Assembly (NCBI GenBank): GCA_030673085.1
Contig: DAOVFE010000099.1
Location: 1-6,770, forward strand
Length of the DNA stretch: 6,770 nucleotides
Direction: 5' to 3'
Source: Anaerolineales bacterium
GTDB lineage: Bacteria > Chloroflexota > Anaerolineae > Anaerolineales > E44-bin32
A program made the translations under genes and the position numbers. Shown here piece by piece: positions 1-5,841 of this stretch (the first letter of the stretch is position 1; each line of letters opens with the position of its first letter). The notes below the pieces were generated by a model. It was not told the DNA's origin. It searched no databases and saw nothing but the letters and a program-made list of their open reading frames with translations.

Positions 1-120
1 ACTTCGCGACAAATTTACTCAGTGTAATTGGGACAGCCCCGTTTCCTGGCTTTTTCCCATGAACCCTTGACCCAAAATCAAGTAAGCGAACGATAGTGAA
101 CGACAGCGAGCAATGCGCGC
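1..120. repeat. Dispersed-repeat motifs at the left edge
   Basis: No gene is seen here. A 15-bp word, CTGGCTTTTTCCCAT (46-60), and a 14-bp word, AAGCGAACGATAGT (84-97), both recur exactly near the right edge of the window (6628-6642 and 6575-6588), where their order is reversed. After the second word comes further GCGA/GAAC-rich sequence (GAACGACAGCGAG, 98-110), typical of short intergenic repeats. The first bases include GGGACAGCCCC (30-40), an imperfect GGGAC/GCCCC hairpin that resembles sequences I associate with the tails of REP-type (IS200-like, RAYT) transposase genes. That last link is from memory and is weak. The shared words are directly visible; calling them a mobile or REP-like family is inference. 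Confidence 0.4.
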
Positions 121-381
121 TAATGGGTATCATGGCAGCCCGCAATCCTTATTAGCAGATGGTCAACATTGATATTAAATTGATAGCAATCGCTGGAGTA
201 AAGCACTAATTCTCCGTCCACGTCTAGCTTTGGTCGATCCCTTTTGCGGCGTTAGGCAAACGATAATCGCAATCATCGACATCCGGCCGGCGATCCGCCG
301 ATAGCGCCATCTTTATCAGGCTTCATTTATCTCGAATGAGATCCAAGCACAGTCTCGGTCTTCACACCCCGGCGGAGAACT
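121..381. other. Non-coding stretch, no gene recognised
   Basis: I find no credible open frame or RNA gene here. Small structures are visible: a direct repeat TTGATA-N5-TTGATA (169-174 and 180-185, 11-bp period, about one helical turn) and a GC-rich hairpin CGGCG-ATC-CGCCG (288-300) next to the palindrome CCGGCCGG (283-290). None can be tied to a function. The stretch may be decayed sequence between the repeat at the edge and the glgP leader. Confidence 0.3.
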
Positions 382-596
382 ATGAACTCCTATAAGCCTA
401 TTGGATATTTCCACGTTGCCTCTAAAGAAGGACATTGGATTGGATTGCATTGATGATTGCACTGAAAAAAGCCCAAATGCGAGAAAGGCATTTTCCCAAT
501 GATGGATGCTTTTTCAATGGACTCATAGATTATTACGGCCGCATTATTGGCAAAGTCACTCCCGATAATGGTTATAGATTTCCGCCCGACTGTTAA
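382..596 (+). pseudogene. Possible small gene split by a pentanucleotide repeat
   Basis: Two short + strand frames touch. Frame A starts at ATG 382 with GGAG at 374-377 four bases upstream, and codes 23 residues (begins MNSYKPIGYF) to a TGA at 451-453. Frame B starts at ATG 453, sharing one base with that stop, and codes 47 residues to TAA at 594-596, ending IIGKVTPDNGYRFPPDC. The junction lies in four imperfect tandem pentamers, ATTGG ATTGG ATTGC ATTGA (434-453). Removing one pentamer would join A and B into one 69-residue frame. I do not recognise the peptide; the 'IDYYGRIIGKV' segment looks like a short strand-turn-strand motif. The opposite strand is also open across 602-390 (70 aa, no good ribosome site), so coding here is unproven. 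It could be a decayed gene, a switchable small gene or chance. Confidence 0.2.
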
Positions 597-647
597 TATC
601 ATATTGCCAGGAATGCCAGGCCCGCATTAGACGCTAATCCGAGAGCA

Positions 648-656
648 TGGTAAGAT
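648..656 (+). promoter_or_regulatory. Candidate extended -10 promoter for glgP
   Basis: TGG-TAAGAT reads as an extended -10 element (TGn followed by a hexamer matching TATAAT at four of six positions) about 40 bp before the glgP ATG. No convincing -35 is present. A perfect 10-bp palindrome, TCTAGCTAGA (665-674), lies just downstream, near the expected transcription start, and could be an operator or chance. A direct repeat TGCCAGG-AA-TGCCAGG (605-620) lies just upstream. This is motif-level evidence only. Confidence 0.25.
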
Positions 657-686
657 TGCGCCGATCTAGCTAGACCACCTGATATT

Positions 687-690
687 GGAG
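687..690 (+). promoter_or_regulatory. Ribosome binding site deciding the glgP start
   Basis: GGAG lies six bases before ATG 697. An in-frame TTG at 685 would extend the protein by four residues, but it overlaps this site and has no ribosome site of its own, so ATG 697 is preferred. Confidence 0.7.
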
Positions 691-696
691 AAACGA

Positions 697-2874
697 ATGG
701 CCGCTGACCTAAAACGAAGATCGATTAACAGCCCGATTCCGAACCGCTTCAGTCTTCCACGGCGGCTAGGAAAGCTATCGGACCTCGCCTATAATCTGTG
801 GTGGACTTGGAATATCGATGCCGAACATCTCTTTCGCAGTATTGACCCTCATACTTGGGAAGATACGAATCACAACCCCGTCGTCTTCCTGCGCAAGGTT
901 CCGCGCCAATGTCTTAACGCTGCCCTTCATAATAGCCACTTCCTAAATACCTATGATCATGTAATCGATGCATTTAAGGCCTATATGGCAGGTGCGCAAA
1001 ATACCTGGTATGCCCGTCAATACCCCGAACGCATAAATCAGCCGATCGCCTACTTCTCATCTGAATTCGGTCTTCACCAAACTCTACCAATCTATGCGGG
1101 CGGATTAGGCATTCTTTCGGGCGATCACCTCAAGGAGGCCAGCGATCTTGGCCTGCCGCTCGTGGCTGTAGGATTTTTATATACCCAGGGGTATTTTATC
1201 CAGCGGATCACTGAAGACGGCTGGCAAGAATCGCTTTATGCGAACCTCTCTTTTAATGATCTTCCGGTTATTCCAATCCTTGATAATAATGGCGATGCGC
1301 TCACTATCAACGTTATGATTGCCGGCAGAGAAGTCTATGCTCGACTATGGAAAGTTCAGGTAGGCCGGGTTATGTTAGTCCTGCTTGATACAAATGTCCC
1401 CAAAAATCAGCCGTCCGACCGGGAACTTTCTGCCCGGCTGTATACCTCCGACCTTGAAATGCGGATTTCACAAGAGATTATTCTCGGCATTGGTGGAGTT
1501 CAGGCATTACGCATGCTCGGCTTTAACCCCGCGGTGTGGCACATGAACGAAGGCCACTCCGCCTTTCTGGTTCTTGAACGAGCCCGCGAGCTCGTTCAAG
1601 CCGGTAATAGCTTCGAAGAAGCCGCCAATGAAGTGCGGGCCAGCACCATTTTCACAACCCACACGCCCGTATTGGCAGGGAATGACGAGTTTCCATTATT
1701 ACTAATAGACAAGTATTTTAGCAATTATTGGCCTCGGCTCAATCTCGACCGCGATTCCTTCCTCGATCTTGCCCGCCACAAGCAACCCTGGGGAGAAACC
1801 TTCGCCATGTCAATCCTTGCTCTGCATATGTCTGGACGTGCAAACGGCGTTTCTGAATTACACGGACAGGTAGCCCGCAAGATGTGGTCTTTCCTTTGGC
1901 CAAATACCCCGGTGGAAGATATTCCCATTACCCACATTACCAACGGCGTGCATACCAGCACTTGGATCGCTCGGCGCATGGAAAATCTTTACTATCATTA
2001 TTTGGGCCCGGATTGGCTTGAACATCTTGACAACCCTGAGATATGGGAGGCCATCGAAAAAATCCCATATGCAGAATTATGGTCCATCCGGCGCCACTTG
2101 AAACGCAGATTGGTGCACTACATACGAGAGCGCGCCAGGAAACAATGGCTCAACAATCGAATCCGCTCGATTCAAGTCATCGCCAGCGGCGTCCTGCTCG
2201 ATCCCTATGCCCTGACGATTGGATTTGCCCGCCGATTCGCAACCTATAAACGTGCCAATCTGATCCTGCGCGACCCCGAACGGCTGTTACGGCTCTTAAA
2301 CCGCCCGGGGATGCCTGTCCAAATCATCTTCGCCGGCAAAGCTCATCCGGCCGACGAACCAGGCAAACGTTTAATTCAGGAAGTCTATCGCCAGATAAAA
2401 CGCTCGGATAATGGCGGGCGCCTGGTTTTCTTAGAAGACTATGACATGAATCTGGCCCGCTATTTGCTGCAGGGAGTTGATGTATGGCTGAATACTCCAC
2501 AGCGTCCAAATGAAGCATCCGGCACCTCCGGTATGAAAGCCGCTCTCAATGGTGTTCTCAATTGTTCAGTTCTGGATGGATGGTGGCGGGAAGGCTATAA
2601 TGGACATAACGGATGGGCTATCGGCGAGGATCGGGATTACGACGATCCTGCAACGCAGGATGCCGCCGACGCGGAGAGTTTGTATCAGCTTCTTGAAAAG
2701 CAGATTATTCCCCTCTACTACGACCGATCAACTGAAAATCTGCCTATCAAATGGCTTGCTCGCGAAAAGGAATCAATCCGTACTCTTGCACCTCGCTTTA
2801 GTTTGCGTCGAATGCTTAAAGAATATATTGGAGAGATGTATATTCCTGCCCATTCTGAATCCGAATTACTGTAG
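697..2874 (+). CDS. glgP: Alpha-glucan phosphorylase (GT35, DUF3417 type)
   Basis: Cytoplasmic PLP enzyme that releases glucose-1-phosphate from the non-reducing ends of alpha-1,4-glucans (glycogen, maltodextrin) using phosphate. The protein has 725 residues from ATG 697, within the range of the shorter bacterial alpha-glucan phosphorylase family (TIGR02094-like). Visible in order: an N-terminal DUF3417-like region with 'LAYNLWWTWN' (residues about 10-110); 'PIAYFSSEFG' (116-125) and the glycine-rich 'YAGGLGILSGDH' starting at 133; 'WHMNEGH' (281-287); 'THTP' with H322; 'TNGVH' (415-419); 'RRFATYKR' (512-519), whose R513 and K518 have the spacing of the phosphate-binding Arg/Lys of rabbit phosphorylase (R569, K574); and 'EASGTSGMK' (606-614), whose K614 is the expected PLP Schiff-base lysine. 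All key residues seem intact, so the enzyme should be active. The stop is 23 bp before the next gene, suggesting cotranscription. No allosteric or starch-binding extension is seen. Confidence 0.95.
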   Translation: MAADLKRRSINSPIPNRFSLPRRLGKLSDLAYNLWWTWNIDAEHLFRSIDPHTWEDTNHNPVVFLRKVPRQCLNAALHNSHFLNTYDHVIDAFKAYMAGAQNTWYARQYPERINQPIAYFSSEFGLHQTLPIYAGGLGILSGDHLKEASDLGLPLVAVGFLYTQGYFIQRITEDGWQESLYANLSFNDLPVIPILDNNGDALTINVMIAGREVYARLWKVQVGRVMLVLLDTNVPKNQPSDRELSARLYTSDLEMRISQEIILGIGGVQALRMLGFNPAVWHMNEGHSAFLVLERARELVQAGNSFEEAANEVRASTIFTTHTPVLAGNDEFPLLLIDKYFSNYWPRLNLDRDSFLDLARHKQPWGETFAMSILALHMSGRANGVSELHGQVARKMWSFLWPNTPVEDIPITHITNGVHTSTWIARRMENLYYHYLGPDWLEHLDNPEIWEAIEKIPYAELWSIRRHLKRRLVHYIRERARKQWLNNRIRSIQVIASGVLLDPYALTIGFARRFATYKRANLILRDPERLLRLLNRPGMPVQIIFAGKAHPADEPGKRLIQEVYRQIKRSDNGGRLVFLEDYDMNLARYLLQGVDVWLNTPQRPNEASGTSGMKAALNGVLNCSVLDGWWREGYNGHNGWAIGEDRDYDDPATQDAADAESLYQLLEKQIIPLYYDRSTENLPIKWLAREKESIRTLAPRFSLRRMLKEYIGEMYIPAHSESELL

Positions 2875-2897
2875 CCTTTATCAGGAGATCAACCATC

Positions 2898-3425
2898 ATG
2901 CTTAATTTTTTAGCAGTGCCTGCAATGCTCATGCCGTTTGTCATATTTTTATTGCGCGTTTGCGACATGTCGCTCGACACACTGCGGGTTTTATTTGTAA
3001 TCCGAGGACGGAAACCCTTGGCCTGGATTCTGGGTTTCTTTCAGTCGGCCTTATGGGTGATAGCCATCACCACCGTTCTTAGCAATCTGGACAATATGTG
3101 GAACATAATTGGCTATGCAGCTGGTTTTGCCACTGGCAATGTGGTCGGCATGACTATTGAGGAACATCTTGCCGTTGGCCACTCCCACTTGAGAATTATC
3201 AGCCCCAGCAAAGGCAGTGCCATCTCCGAAAAGCTTCGAGGGGCCGGCTATGCCGTCACCGAACTTCCGGGCCGTGGCCGTGATGGTATGGTCACGATCC
3301 TCAATTGCAGTATTCGCCGCCGCGAGATCCTTGCCGTCAAGCGAGAAGTCTCACTTATCGATCCGGATGCCTTCATGACGATTGAAGAGATCCGCCCATT
3401 GCATCGAGGCTATTGGCGTGCATAA
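2898..3425 (+). CDS. UPF0316 membrane protein (DUF5698 + DUF2179), copy 1
   Basis: A 175-residue membrane protein of the UPF0316 family (B. subtilis YebE type), of unknown function. The N-terminal half has three hydrophobic segments at about 7-22, 42-60 and 66-86, with the family-like 'LGFFQSALWV' and 'NIIGYAAGFATGNVVG'. The C-terminal half (about 90-170) is a soluble DUF2179 domain with 'GHSHLRIISPSKG', 'GRGRDGMVTIL' (125-135) and 'DPDAFMTIEEIRPLH'. DUF2179 domains are small alpha/beta modules also found on YitT-type transporters and are thought to be ligand-sensing; the ligand here is unknown. The start is ATG 2898 with AGGAG at 2883-2887, ten bases upstream, which is a longish spacing. It follows glgP by 23 bp and is followed by a paralogue, so the three genes probably form an operon. 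The family call is firm; any link to glucan metabolism is context only. Confidence 0.88.
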   Translation: MLNFLAVPAMLMPFVIFLLRVCDMSLDTLRVLFVIRGRKPLAWILGFFQSALWVIAITTVLSNLDNMWNIIGYAAGFATGNVVGMTIEEHLAVGHSHLRIISPSKGSAISEKLRGAGYAVTELPGRGRDGMVTILNCSIRRREILAVKREVSLIDPDAFMTIEEIRPLHRGYWRA

Positions 3426-3500
3426 GCCTGTTTTTCATTCCGACGTAACGATCCTGCCGGGGCTCCTTTTCCCGGTTGTTCTGGCAGCCGGAACTCAAAC

Positions 3501-3505
3501 AGGAG
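3501..3505 (+). promoter_or_regulatory. Ribosome binding site deciding the start of UPF0316 copy 2
   Basis: AGGAG lies eleven bases before GTG 3517, a spacing close to the ten bases in copy 1. The frame is open back to an ATG at 3382 inside copy 1, but that start has no paralogue support. The ATG at 3515 is in another frame. Confidence 0.5.
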
Positions 3506-3516
3506 TCCATCTGAAT

Positions 3517-4047
3517 GTGGCCCCAATCAACTGGGCCCTCGTGCCCTCGGTGCTTGTGCCTATTCTGATCTTCGCCATACGGGCAATTAATCTAACCATT
3601 GCCACCGTACGAACCCTCTCCGTTGCCAATGGCCGTCGCATAATGGCTTGGGGGCTGGGCTTTTGTCAGTCTTTGCTCTTTGTCACAGTAATCGCTGGTG
3701 TACTGAATAGTCTCGACAACCCATGGAATCTAGTCGCTTATGCTGCTGGCTTCGCCACGGGAATTGTCCTTGGCATAATCGTCGAGTCGAAATTAGCACC
3801 TGGCCATAGCTTGTTACGCATTATTAGCTCCAACCGCGGCGACGCCATTATTGAAAACCTCTACTCAAATAATCATGGCGCAACGGCAGCCGCCGGTCGC
3901 GGGGCGAATGGTATGGTGACTGCCATCTTCTGCTGCGTTCCACGGTGTGAGCTTAAACAGATTCAAGCACAGATATTAGCCGCCGATCCGGATGCTTTCA
4001 TAACCGTGGAACAAATCCGGCAATTGCATGGCGGATGGCACACCTAA
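3517..4047 (+). CDS. UPF0316 membrane protein (DUF5698 + DUF2179), copy 2
   Basis: Tandem paralogue of the preceding gene. With the GTG start at 3517 it has 176 residues, matching the 175 of copy 1. A by-eye alignment gives roughly 45-47% identity over about 165 positions, with shared blocks 'YAAGFATG', 'GHS.LRIIS', 'GRG..GMVT' and 'DPDAF.T.E.IR.LH'. It has the same plan: three membrane segments in the first 90 residues, then a DUF2179 domain. Differences include a cysteine-rich stretch 'IFCCVPRC' (137-144) and loss of charged residues around the inter-helix loop. A longer frame from ATG 3382 or GTG 3418 would add a hydrophobic segment 'ILPGLLFPVVLAAG', but it overlaps copy 1 and has no counterpart there, so I prefer GTG 3517. 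The 91-bp gap after copy 1 holds a small CCGGG/CCCGG hairpin (3457-3475). Function unknown; the two copies may form a heteromer. Confidence 0.82.
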   Translation: MAPINWALVPSVLVPILIFAIRAINLTIATVRTLSVANGRRIMAWGLGFCQSLLFVTVIAGVLNSLDNPWNLVAYAAGFATGIVLGIIVESKLAPGHSLLRIISSNRGDAIIENLYSNNHGATAAAGRGANGMVTAIFCCVPRCELKQIQAQILAADPDAFITVEQIRQLHGGWHT

Positions 4048-4240
4048 GAGGCTATTGCCGATCCCCTTCCAGCAGTATAATTCCAATCCGTTCGACTCCC
4101 CATTACTCTCTTATAATCGCCTAAATCTCTTGAACCGCCACATCATCGCGCAAATCATCCTGATCTCAGCAATTTGCGTAGCTTTTCCCCTGAAGGTATA
4201 ATTTCGCCCATCGGCAGCGATATTTTTCTAAGGGACCCAC
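4048..4240 (+). promoter_or_regulatory. Intergenic promoter region before the DUF4388-GTPase unit
   Basis: This gap holds three perfect TATAAT hexamers on the + strand, at 4076-4081, 4112-4117 and 4197-4202. The last is the best candidate: TTGCGT at 4174-4179, 17-bp spacing, -10 at 4197-4202, expected start near 4209 and a leader of about 30 bases. The first has TTGCCG (4055-4060) with only 15 bp spacing, and the middle one TTCGAC (4091-4096), also at 15 bp, so both are weaker. No clear terminator for the upstream operon is visible. The ribosome site AAGGGA (4230-4235) sits five bases before ATG 4241. Confidence 0.5.
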
Positions 4241-5056
4241 ATGGCGCTCAAGGGCAACCTGCGCGATTTCAGCGTTACCCAATTGCTTAATCTGATCAAC
4301 CTGGCCCGAAAGACCGGTACCTTAACTCTTGAAGGTCCAAAGGAGGCTGCGTGGGTGTCTTTCCGCTCTGGAAAGTTAATCAACGCACAATTTGGCCACG
4401 AAAACGGGACACTAACCGGCGTTCTAATGCATGCTGGATTGATCACCCCTCGCCAAGCGCAGACGATTAAGCGAAACGCATCCGAAACGAATGATAAGGA
4501 GTTGGGACTCCTTCTTATTAATGCGGGCTATCTCTCTCAGGAAGATATCCTCAAAAGCATTCACAATAATGTGATGCAAATCGTCTACCAGCTTTTTACT
4601 TGGGAAGATGGTTCCTTCCGCTTTGATGACGGAGTGCTTCCGCCAGAAGACCGGATTACTGTGCACCTAAATCTCGAAAGCATTATTATCGAAGGTGCCC
4701 GTCGCATGCGGGAAAATGAAATTCTAAAAGGAGAAATCCCCAGCCTGGATATGGCACTCGATTTTGCAAATCGGCCCGGCACGGATATTCATGATATAAA
4801 CCTAAATGCGGAAGAGTGGCGAGTAGTCTCTTATGTGAATCCCAAGAACTCAATCGGCCAAATCGCCCGAGCAATAAACATGAGCGATTACGATATCCGA
4901 AGAAACGTCTATAGCCTGATCCAGGCTAGTCTAGTTGAGATTGTGCGCCCGGACGGCATGCCTTTGCCTCCGCAAGCGCGGAAATTCAAACCGATGGATA
5001 AGAAAAAGCAGACTTCGCTGGTCAACCGTTTGATCCAGCGCATCCGCTCATTATAA
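4241..5056 (+). CDS. DUF4388 (PATAN) protein with C-terminal winged-helix-like region
   Basis: A 271-residue soluble protein. Residues about 3-150 form a DUF4388/PATAN domain, named after PatA of Anabaena and common in bacterial signalling proteins; it opens with the characteristic 'ALKGNLRDFSVTQLLNLINL', then 'KTGTLTLEG' (24-32), 'FRSGKLINAQFG' (41-52), a helical insert with 'LGLLLINAGYLSQEDI' (88-103) and 'FTWEDGSFRFDDG' (119-131). Residues about 188-236 ('EEWRVVSYV...SIGQIARAINMSDYDI') look like a compact winged-helix module of the kind that ends many such proteins. The tail (248-271) is basic and may bind membrane, nucleic acid or a partner. The GTPase gene starts 12 bp after the stop, so the two are almost certainly cotranscribed. 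It is probably an adaptor or effector for that GTPase, by analogy with the winged-helix CvnC partner of CvnD in Streptomyces. The family call is strong; the role is inferred. Confidence 0.9.
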   Translation: MALKGNLRDFSVTQLLNLINLARKTGTLTLEGPKEAAWVSFRSGKLINAQFGHENGTLTGVLMHAGLITPRQAQTIKRNASETNDKELGLLLINAGYLSQEDILKSIHNNVMQIVYQLFTWEDGSFRFDDGVLPPEDRITVHLNLESIIIEGARRMRENEILKGEIPSLDMALDFANRPGTDIHDINLNAEEWRVVSYVNPKNSIGQIARAINMSDYDIRRNVYSLIQASLVEIVRPDGMPLPPQARKFKPMDKKKQTSLVNRLIQRIRSL

Positions 5057-5068
5057 GTAGGGATAGGC

Positions 5069-5602
5069 ATGCAAACTGTAAAAATGGTGATCACCGGCCC
5101 GTTCAGCTCAGGAAAAACCGCCTTCATCCAGTCAGTTAGCGAGATCGATGTTGTCTCGACCGAGCGCAAGATCACCACGCCAGCAGAGCGTATTAAAGAA
5201 ACCACAACGGTGGCCATGGACTTCGGCCGTATTACCGTAGATGACGACTTGGTCCTTTATTTGTTCGGCACTCCAGGTCAGAAGCGTTTCGATTTTATGT
5301 GGGAAATTCTCTCCGAAGGGATGCTGGGCTTTATCGTGATGGTCGATAGCTCACGACCGGAGACATTCCGTGAGGCTATTGGCATTCTGCAGACCTTTAA
5401 GGCCTATGCGCCAACGCCCTATGTAGTTGCTGCCAACAAGCAGGATTTAAAAGACGCATGGGCAGTAGATGACTTACGTATTGCCCTGAAGATGGACCGT
5501 AAGATTAAAATGCTTCCGTGCGTGGCAACCGACAAGGAATCTGTTAAAAATGTACTCCTTGCACTTCTCTATAGTATACTAGAGGAGATGAAAGAGAAGT
5601 GA
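5069..5602 (+). CDS. Small Ras-like GTPase (CvnD/MglA-like)
   Basis: A 177-residue single-domain GTPase. P-loop 'GPFSSGKT' (10-17), switch I region 'ETTTVAMDFG', G3 region 'LFGTPGQKRF' (65-74), G4 'NKQD' (123-126) and G5-like 'VATD' (152-155). The Asp of the usual G3 motif DxxG is replaced by Gly67. This 'FGTPGQ' form is typical of the CvnD-type GTPases of Streptomyces conservons; MglA of Myxococcus also lacks this Asp. 'FDFMWEIL' after the G3 motif is a further CvnD-like trait. Such GTPases act as intracellular switches, normally with a roadblock/LC7 partner (MglB or CvnB) that stimulates hydrolysis or exchange. ATG 5069 has AGGGA (5059-5063) five bases upstream and lies 12 bp after the DUF4388 gene. 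The frame stays open for 53 codons beyond its TGA, which matters for the possible roadblock remnant. Confidence 0.92.
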   Translation: MQTVKMVITGPFSSGKTAFIQSVSEIDVVSTERKITTPAERIKETTTVAMDFGRITVDDDLVLYLFGTPGQKRFDFMWEILSEGMLGFIVMVDSSRPETFREAIGILQTFKAYAPTPYVVAANKQDLKDAWAVDDLRIALKMDRKIKMLPCVATDKESVKNVLLALLYSILEEMKEK

Positions 5603-5635
5603 TCCGCGGCGAGTCGACTTTACAGCAATCCCTTA

Positions 5636-5764
5636 GATTCGTCTATTCCCCCTATAGACGACATTCTGTCCAAAGAACAAGCTGCATTGAGGCGTTCCTC
5701 ACAGATGCTCTCAAGACAGATAAAACCTGAAAGATCTGGCTGTGTGTATCTTATTAATGCTTGA
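5636..5764 (+). pseudogene. Possible truncated roadblock/LC7 (MglB/CvnB-like) gene
   Basis: After the GTPase TGA the same frame remains open to TGA 5762-5764. From about 5645 it reads like a protein: 'IPPIDDILSKEQAALRRSS', then 'QMLSRQIKPERSGCVYLINA'. This resembles the first helix and beta strand of MglB-type roadblock proteins, where a helix leads into a hydrophobic 'VVFLVDKNGQLI'-like strand. The frame stops just where 'DG' would be expected; a one-base shift gives 'INA-DQS' before a stop. The frame lacks a good start: the first in-frame candidate is TTG at 5687 and there is no ribosome site. A roadblock gene is the expected neighbour, so decay is a reasonable reading, but the region may simply be a non-coding spacer, and a hairpin (5639-5661) overlaps it. 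Confidence 0.25.
5639..5661 (+). terminator. Strong hairpin downstream of the GTPase gene
   Basis: TCGTCTAT (5639-5646) pairs perfectly with ATAGACGA (5654-5661) around a seven-base C-rich loop, TCCCCCT. It begins 37 bases after the GTPase stop. It lacks a following T run, so it is not a typical intrinsic terminator; it could stabilise the 3' end, act as an attenuating structure, or be a protein-binding site on DNA. Confidence 0.4.
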
Positions 5765-5788
5765 CCAATCTTAAACTGCGGCTATTAG
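5761..5788 (+). promoter_or_regulatory. Candidate sigma-70 promoter for the V4R-like gene
   Basis: TTGACC (5761-5766, five of six matches to TTGACA), a 16-bp spacer, and TATTAG (5783-5788, four of six). Transcription would start near 5795 and give a leader of about 45 bases to ATG 5842. The TTG inside the -35 is also an in-frame possible start codon for the gene; reading it as part of a promoter argues against that longer form. Confidence 0.4.
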
Positions 5789-5841
5789 GCGATGAAATTA
5801 ACTCACAAAAGAAAAAGTCTTCTGAAACTAAAGGGGGCATT

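Noticed and set aside
67..96. TTGACC at 67-72 as a -35 element
   Set aside because: No acceptable -10 follows at 16-18 bp (ACGATA or CGATAG), and the sequence lies in a dispersed repeat.
390..602. 70-residue open frame on the minus strand
   Set aside because: No Shine-Dalgarno site, no recognisable family, and it overlaps a + strand frame of similar quality. Kept only as a caveat.
2549..2905. 118-residue + strand frame over the 3' end of glgP
   Set aside because: It is a shadow of glgP in another frame, with no family features, and runs into the next gene.
5599..5731. 43-codon frame from GTG 5599 overlapping the GTPase stop as GTGA
   Set aside because: The overlap looks operon-like, but there is no well-placed ribosome site, the composition is odd (many Arg, Ser and Thr), and the alternative frame reads more like protein.
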